This document shows, piece after piece, positions 1 to 4,942 of a DNA stretch of 5,480 nt (position 1 is the first letter of the stretch; every line of letters starts with the position of its first letter). The position numbers were made by a program, and so were the translations under genes. The stretch comes from an uncultured Oscillospiraceae bacterium. Its GTDB lineage: Bacteria > Bacillota > Clostridia > Oscillospirales > Oscillospiraceae. Below the pieces are notes generated by a model that made no database searches, was not told the DNA's origin, and saw nothing but the letters and a program-made list of their open reading frames with translations. Where the stretch lies: positions 1 through 5,480 of the forward strand of contig CAUFAM010000102.1 in assembly GCA_959022875.1 (NCBI GenBank), read 5' to 3'.

Positions 1-719
1 TCGGCCTTGGCCTTGTTCAGATAGGAGTTGAAGTCGGAGTTGTTGGTGGGGAAGGAGTCGGTGATGACCTTGCCGCCGGCGGCCTCAAAGGCGGTCTTGA
101 AGAAGGCGATCAGACCCTGGTCGTACTCGTTGCCCGCCTCGCCCAGACAATAGGCGGTCTTGGCCTGGAACTTATCCATGGAGAAGTTGGCCAGAACAGT
201 GCCCTGGAAGGGATCCAGGAAGCAGATGCGGAAGTAGTAGTCGTTGCCGGCGGTGACGTTGGGGTTGGTGCAGGTCACGCCGATGGCGGGGATCCCGGCA
301 TTGCCGAAGGTGGGGCCGGCGGCGATGGACACGCCGGAACCGTAGGAGCCCAGCACCAGGGCCACGCCCTCACTTACCAGCTGAGAGGCGGCGGTGGGAG
401 CCTTGTCGGTGGAGGAACCGTTGTCGGCGTAGACCAGCTGGACCTGATACTCCTCGCCGCCCACGGTGACGGTGGGAGTCTCAGAGTTGGCAAACTGCAT
501 GCCCAGCATTTCCTTCTTGCCGCCGGAGGCGGAGTCGCCGGTGGCGGGCTCAAAGACGCCGATTTTGACCACCTTGTCGCCAGCGGCCGCGGAGCTGCCG
601 GTGCTGGCGGCGCCGCTGGAGGCGGCACTGCCGGAAGAGGTATTTCCTCCGCCGCAGCCGGCCAAGAGGCTGAGCATCATGGCAGCGGAAAGAGCGCTTG
701 CAAGAAACTTTTTCATCAT
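1..719 (-). CDS. Branched-chain amino acid-type ABC transporter substrate-binding lipoprotein (LivJ-like), 3' end missing
   Basis: This is a partial gene: 239 codons are visible against roughly 380-400 for the family, and the C-terminal lobe lies beyond the left edge. The protein begins MMKKF, followed by a hydrophobic signal segment and a lipobox L19-A20-G21-C22, so it should be a lipid-anchored protein on the outer face of the membrane. A Ser/Ala/Gly-rich linker (about residues 23-45) leads into the periplasmic-binding fold. VKIGVFEPATGD matches the first strand of Peripla_BP_6 (IKIG..xPLTGD in the family). Further on are VLGSYGSG, then GIPAIGVTCTNPNVT and DYYFRICFLDPFQG, all in family order, with DFNSYLNKAKA near the cut. 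The family captures branched-chain or other small amino acids, or amides, for a LivHMGF permease; the actual ligand cannot be read here. Start: ATG at 719 and ATG at 716 are both in frame, with AAGGAG at 725-730 giving 5 or 8 nt spacing, so either may be used. No frameshift is visible. Confidence 0.93.
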   Translation of the reverse strand, partial: MMKKFLASALSAAMMLSLLAGCGGGNTSSGSAASSGAASTGSSAAAGDKVVKIGVFEPATGDSASGGKKEMLGMQFANSETPTVTVGGEEYQVQLVYADNGSSTDKAPTAASQLVSEGVALVLGSYGSGVSIAAGPTFGNAGIPAIGVTCTNPNVTAGNDYYFRICFLDPFQGTVLANFSMDKFQAKTAYCLGEAGNEYDQGLIAFFKTAFEAAGGKVITDSFPTNNSDFNSYLNKAKA

Positions 720-724
720 TCTTA

Positions 725-730
725 CTCCTT
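725..730 (-). promoter_or_regulatory. Ribosome binding site of the LivJ-like gene
   Basis: AAGGAG on the minus strand lies 5 nt before the ATG at 719 and 8 nt before the ATG at 716. Both starts are compatible with it, and the second gives the more usual MKKF beginning of a signal peptide. Confidence 0.8.
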
Positions 731-755
731 TTCCAAGTAGGATGCTCGCGCGTGA

Positions 756-780
756 TTGCTGCAAAGTGTTCTTGCAGCAA
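756..780. repeat. 9-bp perfect inverted repeat in the 5' UTR of the LivJ-like gene
   Basis: TTGCTGCAA (756-764) and TTGCAGCAA (772-780) are perfect reverse complements separated by 7 nt. Each arm is itself a near-palindrome of form TTGC-W-GCAA. In RNA this would be a 9-bp stem with a 7-nt loop between the predicted transcription start (about 800) and the start codon; in DNA it could be a double operator with centres 16 bp apart. It has no T-tract on the minus strand, so a terminator is unlikely. Which role it plays, if any, is not decided by the sequence. Confidence 0.6.
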
Positions 781-806
781 ATACACTTGTGCGCGAATAT
801 GGTGAC

Positions 807-835
807 ATTATACCTTGTTGCTTTGGAAAAAGCAA
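807..835 (-). promoter_or_regulatory. Predicted sigma-A-type promoter of the LivJ-like gene
   Basis: On the minus strand the -10 is a perfect TATAAT (807-812). It is separated by exactly 17 nt from a weak -35, TTGCTT (830-835). The predicted start is near 800, giving a leader of about 80 nt. The weak -35 suggests that an activator or regulator contributes, consistent with the dyad lying over it, but that is inference. Confidence 0.65.
818..835. repeat. 7-bp inverted repeat overlapping the -35 and spacer of the LivJ-like promoter
   Basis: TTGCTTT (818-824) and AAAGCAA (829-835) are perfect inverted arms around a 4-nt centre. The right arm contains the proposed -35 hexamer, so a protein bound here would compete with RNA polymerase. 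The arms share the TTGC/GCAA core with the 756-780 repeat. Operator function is inferred from position only. Confidence 0.45.
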
Positions 836-850
836 TACAAATTTGCAAAG

Positions 851-865
851 TATTTTCAGCAAAGT
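851..865. promoter_or_regulatory. Possible CodY box upstream of the LivJ-like promoter
   Basis: TATTTTCAGCAAAGT matches 12 of 15 positions of the CodY consensus AATTTTCWGAAAATT and lies 15 nt upstream of the -35. CodY commonly controls branched-chain amino acid uptake in Bacillota, so the neighbour makes sense. The region is AT-rich, so a match with three mismatches can occur by chance, and the presence of CodY in this genome is unknown. Confidence 0.3.
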
Positions 866-870
866 TGCAA

Positions 871-1032
871 AATTACGGTTGCCAGGCAGAAAAGAACGGG
901 CGGAAGAACGCAAGATATAGGAAAACACCGTATAATTTATTCTATCTTTTGTGTCTGGAAACAAAAACCAGCGTCAAATATCCGATACTTTCGTATAAAT
1001 TAGCGAAATAAAGTGCCGGGAAGGAAAATTAC
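871..1032. other. AT-rich divergent intergenic stretch without a gene
   Basis: No convincing coding region, RNA gene or terminator is visible here. The reading frames that cross it have no good ribosome binding site and are extensions of antisense frames. A TATAAT at 931-936 (+) has no acceptable -35 at 16-18 nt. Short imperfect dyads, for example TTTCG (989-993) with CGAAA (1004-1008), are too weak to call. Composition is clearly more AT-rich than the flanking genes, as expected of a promoter region in a GC-rich genome. Confidence 0.6.
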
Positions 1033-1071
1033 TTGTAATTTGTTTACAGTAAGCGTATAATCGTCTATAAC
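1033..1071 (+). promoter_or_regulatory. Two overlapping sigma-A-type promoters for the riboswitch-symporter transcript
   Basis: The first is TTGTAA (1033-1038), a 17-nt spacer, then a perfect TATAAT (1056-1061). The second is TTTACA (1043-1048), a 17-nt spacer, then TATAAC (1066-1071), matching 5 of 6 positions in each hexamer. They are offset by 10 bp, giving predicted starts near 1068 and 1078. Both lie just before the riboswitch leader, and either would include the whole of it. Confidence 0.75.
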
Positions 1072-1089
1072 AAACGGACAATTGAACAG

Positions 1090-1264
1090 GCCAGTTGATG
1101 TCCGCAGGGAAGCGGCCCATATCATAGGGACCCACCGACGGTGTAACGCTCTCAGGTACGAGGACTGCGGACGGATGGCGCTCTGGAGACACCCGCCTGT
1201 GCGGGGGCCGAAGGTGCAAAGCGGCGGAACTTCCGCCGTCAATCTCTCAGGCAAAAGGACAGAG
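1090..1264 (+). promoter_or_regulatory. Tandem glycine riboswitch (two aptamers)
   Basis: This RNA in the leader of the symporter mRNA binds glycine and controls the downstream gene (Rfam glycine riboswitch class). Aptamer I (1100-1172) has an 8-bp perfect P1, GTCCGCAG (1100-1107) with CTGCGGAC (1165-1172), P2 AGCG/CGCT (1111-1114 with 1147-1150), and the conserved CACCGA and CTCTCAGGTA blocks (1132-1137, 1149-1158). Aptamer II (1181-1264) has P1 CTCTG/CAGAG (1181-1185 with 1260-1264), P2 GAGA/TCTC (1186-1189 with 1243-1246), the P3 hairpin CCCGC/GCGGG, the conserved GCCGAAGG (1207-1214), a P3b hairpin CGGCGG/CCGCCG (1222-1227 with 1233-1238), and the hallmark CTCTCAGGCAAAAGGACAGAG region (1244-1264). 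Leader GCC (1090-1092) can pair with linker GGC (1177-1179), with UGAU opposite GGAU offering tandem G-A pairs, as in the known leader-linker kink-turn. The symporter context fits glycine sensing. Confidence 0.93.
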
Positions 1265-1273
1265 ACAGCAGAG

Positions 1274-1303
1274 CCGGGCAGGATTGCGTAGGAACCTGAC
1301 CGG
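1274..1303 (+). promoter_or_regulatory. Candidate antiterminator hairpin of the glycine riboswitch
   Basis: CCGGGCAGG (1274-1282) can pair with CCTGACCGG (1295-1303) at 8 of 9 positions, with a 12-nt loop. The 3' arm contains the whole 5' arm of the terminator-like hairpin at 1297-1313, so the two structures are mutually exclusive. It lies between aptamer II and the terminator, as expected for an expression platform. How glycine binding shifts the balance is not visible, because this hairpin does not overlap P1 of aptamer II. Confidence 0.45.
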
Positions 1304-1320
1304 GGTGCGGTCATTATTTT
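1297..1320 (+). terminator. Candidate riboswitch-controlled intrinsic terminator
   Basis: TGACCG (1297-1302) and CGGTCA (1308-1313) form a 6-bp stem with a 5-nt loop, followed by TTATTTT (1314-1320). The stem is short but GC-rich and the U-tract is good. Its location between the aptamers and the symporter start suggests conditional termination. The alternative pairing at 1274-1303 would disrupt it. Confidence 0.5.
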
Positions 1321-1322
1321 GA

Positions 1323-1367
1323 ACAGAGGGGTTTGGCATCGGGCCGGACTCCTCTGTCTGTTTGCTT
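1323..1367 (+). terminator. Long leader hairpin before the symporter; possible second terminator or translation-control element
   Basis: Positions 1323-1337 pair continuously with 1343-1357: 15 pairs, three of them G-U, closing a 5-nt loop. Downstream is only a moderate T-rich run (1357-1367, interrupted by C and G), so it is a weaker terminator by sequence than its stem suggests. Its 3' arm TCCTCT (1350-1355) is also complementary to the symporter ribosome site AGAGGA (1381-1386), so the hairpin may instead keep that site free. Confidence 0.5.
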
Positions 1368-1380
1368 CAGATTGTATGAG

Positions 1381-1386
1381 AGAGGA
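1381..1386 (+). promoter_or_regulatory. Ribosome binding site of the AGCS symporter
   Basis: AGAGGA lies 9 nt before the ATG at 1396. This decides against the in-frame TTG at 1333, which falls inside the leader hairpin and has no ribosome site. The next in-frame ATG (1399) would have 12-nt spacing. Confidence 0.7.
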
Positions 1387-1395
1387 TGGATCAGC

Positions 1396-2784
1396 ATGAT
1401 GGAAATGATCACTACGGTCAACAGCGCGATCAACGGCTTTGTGTGGGGCCCGGTTATGTTGGCGCTGTTGGTGGGCACCGGCGTATTTCTCACCTGCCGC
1501 ACCGGCTGGATTCAGGTGCGCCGGTTCGGCTACATTATGAAAAATACCATAGGTTCGCTGTTTCGTAAGTCTGAGAAGGACCACGGCAGCAACCTTTCCC
1601 CCTTCCAGGCAGTGACGACTGCTCTGGCGGGCACGGTTGGTACCGGCAACATTGCCGGCGTGACCGGCGCCATTTTTATCGGCGGTCCCGGCGCGGTCTT
1701 CTGGATGTGGGTGTCGGCCTTTTTCGGCATGTGCACCAAATTCGCAGAGATCGCTCTTGCTCTGGAGTACCGGGTGACCGACGAAAACGGCACCCACAAG
1801 GGTGGCCCCATGTACTACATTGAGCGGGGCCTTGGCAAGAGCTGGAAGCCCCTGGCAGTACTCTTTGCCATCCTGGGCGGCCTGGCTTCCTTCGGCATCG
1901 GCAACATCGCCCAGTCCAGTGAGATTGCCGGTGCGATGAACGGAATGTTCGGCATGGACCCCATGGTCACCGGTGTTGTGCTGGCAGTCATTGTGGCCGT
2001 TGTGGTCATCGGCGGCGTCAAGCGGATCGGCCAGGTGGCCTCCTACCTGGTGCCCTTTATGGCCATATTCTATATCCTGGCCGGCGTGGTCGTGATCATC
2101 ATGCGCATTGGCGATGTCCCCGGCGTGCTGGCCAATATCGTAAGCAGTGCCTTCAGCTTTGAGTCTGTGGGCGGCGGTGTGTTCGGTTATGCCATTATGG
2201 TGGCGATGAAGCAGGGCTTTGCCCGCGGTGTGTTCTCCAATGAGGCCGGTCTCGGCTCCGCTCCCATTGCCCATGCCGCTTCCTCCACCGATGAGCCTGT
2301 GGAGCAGGCTATGTGGGGCGTATTTGAAGTGTTCATTGATACCATTATCATTTGTACCATCACGTCCCTTACGGTGCTGCTGTCCGGGCTGGAACTGGGC
2401 GAAGCTGCCCTGGCTACCTATACCTCCAACGGTGCTGCGGCGGTGAAGGCCTTCAACACCATCCTGCCCGGCGAGGTGGGCGGCCTCATTATCCAGATCA
2501 GCCTTCTGTTTTTTGCCCTGTCCACCATTCTGGGCTGGAGCTATTACGGCGAGCGCTGCTGGGGCTATCTGACGGGGGATAATAAGATAGTAAAAGGCCT
2601 CTATAAAGCTGCCTTCGTGCTCATGTGTGTGGTAGGTTCCACCGGCTCCGGCAAGCTCATGTGGAGCATTGCCGATACCTTGAACGGCATGATGGCCATT
2701 CCCAACCTCATCGGCCTGCTGGCCCTGTCCGGCGTGGTGGCCAGACTGAGCCGGGACTACTTTGGCAAGACAATCAAAAAATAA
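1396..2784 (+). CDS. Sodium:alanine/glycine symporter, AGCS family
   Basis: A complete 462-aa polytopic membrane protein of the AGCS family (AlsT/YaaJ/DagA type), which imports alanine or glycine with sodium (or protons). The length is typical. Family signatures are visible in order: TALAGTVGTGNIAGV (residues 75-89), GGPGAVFWMWVSAFFGM (96-112, the family's PGA-x-FWMW signature), GGPMYYIERGLG (136-147), and the highly conserved SNEAGLGSAPIAHAAS (281-296). Repeated hydrophobic segments fit 10-11 membrane helices, for example about 16-33, 153-173, 191-207, 216-236, 311-331, 362-380 and 404-424. Start: ATG 1396, supported by AGAGGA at 9 nt. It stands alone between a riboswitch leader and a strong terminator. 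Control by the tandem glycine riboswitch makes glycine a likely substrate; family members also carry alanine and sometimes glutamine, so the exact substrate is not fixed by sequence. Confidence 0.97.
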   Translation: MMEMITTVNSAINGFVWGPVMLALLVGTGVFLTCRTGWIQVRRFGYIMKNTIGSLFRKSEKDHGSNLSPFQAVTTALAGTVGTGNIAGVTGAIFIGGPGAVFWMWVSAFFGMCTKFAEIALALEYRVTDENGTHKGGPMYYIERGLGKSWKPLAVLFAILGGLASFGIGNIAQSSEIAGAMNGMFGMDPMVTGVVLAVIVAVVVIGGVKRIGQVASYLVPFMAIFYILAGVVVIIMRIGDVPGVLANIVSSAFSFESVGGGVFGYAIMVAMKQGFARGVFSNEAGLGSAPIAHAASSTDEPVEQAMWGVFEVFIDTIIICTITSLTVLLSGLELGEAALATYTSNGAAAVKAFNTILPGEVGGLIIQISLLFFALSTILGWSYYGERCWGYLTGDNKIVKGLYKAAFVLMCVVGSTGSGKLMWSIADTLNGMMAIPNLIGLLALSGVVARLSRDYFGKTIKK

Positions 2785-2803
2785 TATTTCTGAAACCGCC
2801 TTG

Positions 2804-2839
2804 ACCGGCGGCCCTACAAAGGGCCGCCGGTATTTTTTT
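2804..2839 (+). terminator. Strong intrinsic terminator after the symporter gene
   Basis: ACCGGCGGCCC (2804-2814) and GGGCCGCCGGT (2821-2831) form a perfect 11-bp GC-rich stem with a 6-nt loop, followed by seven T residues (2833-2839). It begins 19 nt after the stop codon of the symporter and isolates that transcript from the spoIIIA operon. Confidence 0.96.
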
Positions 2840-2869
2840 GCATATGGCCGGGCCTGGCCTCATATAGAT
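2840..2869 (+). promoter_or_regulatory. Predicted sigma-E promoter of the spoIIIA operon
   Basis: GCATATG (2840-2846) matches 6 of 7 positions of the sigma-E -35 (KMATATT). After a 14-nt spacer, CATATAGAT (2861-2869) resembles the sigma-E -10 (CATACANT), differing at the fifth and eighth positions. Sigma-E is the known regulator of spoIIIA in Bacillus subtilis. The element begins directly at the end of the upstream terminator and lies about 20 nt before the spoIIIAA start, giving a short leader. No sigma-A-like promoter is evident in this gap. Confidence 0.72.
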
Positions 2870-2890
2870 GGGACAAAGGCGGGTGAAGGT

Positions 2891-3802
2891 ATGCAAAAGA
2901 CAACGGAGAGCCAGGCATTCTGCCAGGCAGTGCGGGCACTGCCTCTGCGCTTGCAGCATGAGGCAATGACGCTGAGTGAGGAGGAACAGGGACAGGTAGA
3001 GGAGCTGCGCCTGCGGACAGGCTGGCCCATGACCGCCCTGCTGCCTGGTGGGGAACGGTTGCTGGGAGGTGCGCCGGTGGAGAGCCGGGAGCTTCAGCAG
3101 CTTTTGGAGATTGCCAGCCAGGCTTCGGTTCATAGGGTGTTGGACCAGGTGCGTCAGGGCTATCTGACCATCCAAGGCGGGCACCGCATCGGCCTGTGCG
3201 GCACTGCTACCATGGAAGCAGGGCATATCCATACCTTGTATGGGCTGTCCTCGGCCAGTATCCGCATTGCCCGGCAGAAGAAGGGGGCCTGCACCCCGGT
3301 TTTGGACGGGCTGTGTCCGGGGGGACGGCTGCAGGATACGCTGATCCTCTCGCCACCCGGCCTGGGGAAAACCACACTGCTGCGGGATTTGATCCGGGCG
3401 GTGTCCTGGGGAGAGGGGTGCTGTCCCCTGCGGGTGTCCTTGGCCGATGAGCGGGGGGAGGTGGCCGCCCTGTTTCGCGGTACCCCGCAGCTGGAGGTGG
3501 GGCCCCGCACCGATGTAGTAGAGGGATGCCCTAAGGCCCAGGGCCTTATGCTCCTTCTGCGGGCCATGAATCCCCAGGTGCTGGCGGTGGATGAGATTAC
3601 CGCTCCGGAGGACGTGGCCGCCCTGGAGATGGCGGCAGGCTGCGGGGTTACCCTGCTGGCCACGGCCCACGGGACGGGGCGGGGGGATCTGGAGCGAAGG
3701 CCGGTATACCGGGCAATGCTGGAGAAGGGACTGTTTCATTTTTGCGTGGAAATCCGGCGGGACGGAGAAGAGCGCAGGTATCAGATTGAGGAGTTGAGGT
3801 AG
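2891..3802 (+). CDS. spoIIIAA: Stage III sporulation protein AA (SpoIIIAA), ATPase of the feeding-tube channel
   Basis: A 303-aa cytoplasmic P-loop ATPase related to the ATPases of type II/IV secretion systems. It acts in the mother cell to power or assemble the SpoIIIA-SpoIIQ channel across the forespore membranes. Visible features: the family block TIQGGHRIGLCG (about 93-104), Walker A PPGLGKTT (155-162, K160), ADERGE (185-190), RTDVVEGCPKAQG leading to Walker B VLAVDEI (230-236, D234/E235), and TAHG (258-261). The length is close to the B. subtilis protein (about 307 aa). The reading frame stays open upstream to 2762, but ATG 2891 is the sensible start: it gives the family N-terminus and lies just after the predicted sigma-E promoter. 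The ribosome site is imperfect, AGGCGG at 2877-2882 with 8-nt spacing. It is the first gene of the operon and its stop abuts spoIIIAB with no gap. Confidence 0.96.
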   Translation: MQKTTESQAFCQAVRALPLRLQHEAMTLSEEEQGQVEELRLRTGWPMTALLPGGERLLGGAPVESRELQQLLEIASQASVHRVLDQVRQGYLTIQGGHRIGLCGTATMEAGHIHTLYGLSSASIRIARQKKGACTPVLDGLCPGGRLQDTLILSPPGLGKTTLLRDLIRAVSWGEGCCPLRVSLADERGEVAALFRGTPQLEVGPRTDVVEGCPKAQGLMLLLRAMNPQVLAVDEITAPEDVAALEMAAGCGVTLLATAHGTGRGDLERRPVYRAMLEKGLFHFCVEIRRDGEERRYQIEELR

Positions 3803-4312
3803 ATGGTACAGATGATAGGCGCGGCGCTGCTGGCTGCGGGGTGTGGGTATTTGGGGTTTCAGGCGGCGGAGGGGCTGCGCCGGAAAAGCCGGAGTTTACG
3901 GCAGGCGGCCCAGGCCCTGAAGCTGATGGAGAGGGAATTGGCCATAGGTTCGCCTCCTCTTATGCAGCTGCTGGAACGAGGGGCACAGCGCAGCACCGGC
4001 CCGGCCAGGGCGCTGCTGGAGGGCTGCGCCAAAGGACTGGACCGGTTGGAACAGGAGGATTTTTCCACGCTCTGGCGCAGGCAGGTGGCCGGGTGGAAGG
4101 AACTAGGTGGGGAGGGACAGGCTGCCCTGCTTCCTTTGGGCGAGATCCTGGGCCGCTATGATGGGCAGTCTCAGCGGGAGGCCATGGCGGCGGCGGCCCA
4201 AAGACTGGAGGAGTTGGCGCAGCGCGGGGAGGAGGAACAGAGACGGCAGGGCCGGGTCTATCAGGTGCTGGGCCTATCGGGCGGAGCATTTCTGATTATT
4301 TTACTGCTGTAA
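3803..4312 (+). CDS. spoIIIAB: Stage III sporulation protein AB (SpoIIIAB)
   Basis: A 169-aa membrane protein matching SpoIIIAB in length (about 171 aa in B. subtilis) and layout: an N-terminal hydrophobic segment (about 3-20), a long charged, mostly helical middle rich in Glu/Arg/Gln/Leu, and a C-terminal membrane segment (about 152-169) ending almost at the last residue. The family resembles GspF-type inner-membrane proteins of type II secretion and is thought to link the SpoIIIAA ATPase to the channel. Motifs include the MEREL..GSPPL stretch (about 42-53) and GRYDGQSQREAM (about 117-128), both typical of the family. The start ATG follows the spoIIIAA stop directly, and GAGGAG (3788-3793, spacing 9) lies inside the end of spoIIIAA, so translation is probably coupled. 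A 46-nt gap follows. Confidence 0.93.
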   Translation: MVQMIGAALLAAGCGYLGFQAAEGLRRKSRSLRQAAQALKLMERELAIGSPPLMQLLERGAQRSTGPARALLEGCAKGLDRLEQEDFSTLWRRQVAGWKELGGEGQAALLPLGEILGRYDGQSQREAMAAAAQRLEELAQRGEEEQRRQGRVYQVLGLSGGAFLIILLL

Positions 4313-4358
4313 GCAGGGAGAGCCTCAAAACGAATACCAAAGAAGGTAGGGAAGTACA

Positions 4359-4553
4359 TTGGACGTGGATCTGATTTTTAAAATTGCCGCCATCGGTATT
4401 TTGGTGGCGGTACTCAACCAGGTGCTCAGCCGGGCAGGGCGGGACGAGCAGGCCATGATGACCACCCTGGCGGGGCTGGTGGTGGTGCTGATGATGGTAG
4501 TGCGAGAAATTGCCAGTCTTTTTGACCTGGTGAAAACCTTGTTTGGGTTATGA
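4359..4553 (+). CDS. spoIIIAC: Stage III sporulation protein AC (SpoIIIAC), TTG start
   Basis: A small 64-aa membrane protein (B. subtilis SpoIIIAC has about 68 aa) with two predicted membrane helices: about 5-24, beginning LIFKIAAIGILVAVL, and about 35-53, a Val/Met-rich segment. A short polar loop with RAGRDE lies between them. The N-terminal MDVDLIFKIAAIGI pattern fits the family. It is a component of the SpoIIIA channel complex in the mother-cell membrane around the forespore; its exact job is not well defined. The start is a TTG at 4359 with AGGGA (4348-4352) 6 nt before it. No ATG is available near the N-terminus, and the GTG at 4365 would cut two residues and fit the ribosome site less well. 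The stop overlaps the next start by 4 nt. Confidence 0.92.
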   Translation: MDVDLIFKIAAIGILVAVLNQVLSRAGRDEQAMMTTLAGLVVVLMMVVREIASLFDLVKTLFGL

Positions 4554-4942
4554 TGGAGGCTATGATCAAGCTGGCCGGAGTTGCGGTGACGGCGGTGGTG
4601 TTCAGCGGCGTGCTGCGGAAAAACACACCGGAGCTGGCCCTTCTGCTGACTATGGCCGCCGGCATCTGGATGCTGACTCTGGTAGCCGACGGCCTGGGGG
4701 CGGCGGTGGAGCTGATGGAGGAACTGGCCTCCCAGGCCGGGGTATCCGAAGTGCTGCTGGAACCGGTGGTCAAGACGGTGGCCCTGTCCATTCTGACGAA
4801 GCTCACGGCGGAAATCTGCCGCTCGGCAGGAGAGAACGGGGTGGCGGCCTTTGTAGAGACGGCGGGAACGGTGCTGGCTCTGGCGGTTGCCCTGCCTCTG
4901 GTGCGGGCGGTGGCCCAGCTGATGGGGGAGTTGCTGGTATGA
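4550..4942 (+). CDS. spoIIIAD: Stage III sporulation protein AD (SpoIIIAD)
   Basis: A 130-aa membrane protein matching SpoIIIAD in length (about 133 aa) and position. Hydrophobic segments lie at about 6-22, 28-46 and 103-121. The middle carries the family-like stretch VLLEPVVKTVALSILTKLTAEICRSAGE (split over about 68-95), and the next block, VAAFVETAGTVLALAVALPLV, is the conserved end of the family. SpoIIIAC and SpoIIIAD share similar sequence in this family and act together in the channel complex. The start at 4550 overlaps the spoIIIAC stop as ATGA and has no good ribosome site of its own, which points to translational coupling. An alternative ATG at 4562 follows GGAGG at only 2-nt spacing and would shorten the conserved N-terminus, so I prefer 4550. 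The stop overlaps spoIIIAE by ATGA. Confidence 0.93.
   Translation: MMEAMIKLAGVAVTAVVFSGVLRKNTPELALLLTMAAGIWMLTLVADGLGAAVELMEELASQAGVSEVLLEPVVKTVALSILTKLTAEICRSAGENGVAAFVETAGTVLALAVALPLVRAVAQLMGELLV

Noticed and set aside
931..936. TATAAT on the plus strand as a further promoter
   Set aside because: No acceptable -35 hexamer lies 16-18 nt upstream. The two promoters at 1033-1071 explain the transcript better.
989..1008. Short inverted repeat TTTCG/CGAAA in the divergent region
   Set aside because: Only 5 bp with a 10-nt gap in AT-rich DNA, expected by chance.
466..1011. A 181-codon open frame on the plus strand
   Set aside because: Its first half is antisense to the clear LivJ-like lipoprotein gene, and its second half runs through the AT-rich control region with no ribosome site.
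1082..1291. A 69-codon open frame across the riboswitch
   Set aside because: The sequence is explained by two structured glycine aptamers. There is no ribosome site and the peptide is of no recognisable kind.
1333..1395. N-terminal extension of the symporter from TTG 1333
   Set aside because: The codon lies inside the leader hairpin, has no ribosome site and adds 21 residues without family resemblance. ATG 1396 has AGAGGA at 9 nt.
1000..2274. A 424-codon open frame on the minus strand
   Set aside because: It is antisense to the AGCS symporter and the riboswitch. Its product is full of His/Asp/Gly runs that mirror codons of the membrane protein, and it has no family motif or ribosome site.
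2774..3739. A 321-codon open frame on the minus strand
   Set aside because: It is antisense to spoIIIAA, whose Walker motifs and family blocks are unambiguous. The frame is open because of GC-rich codon bias.
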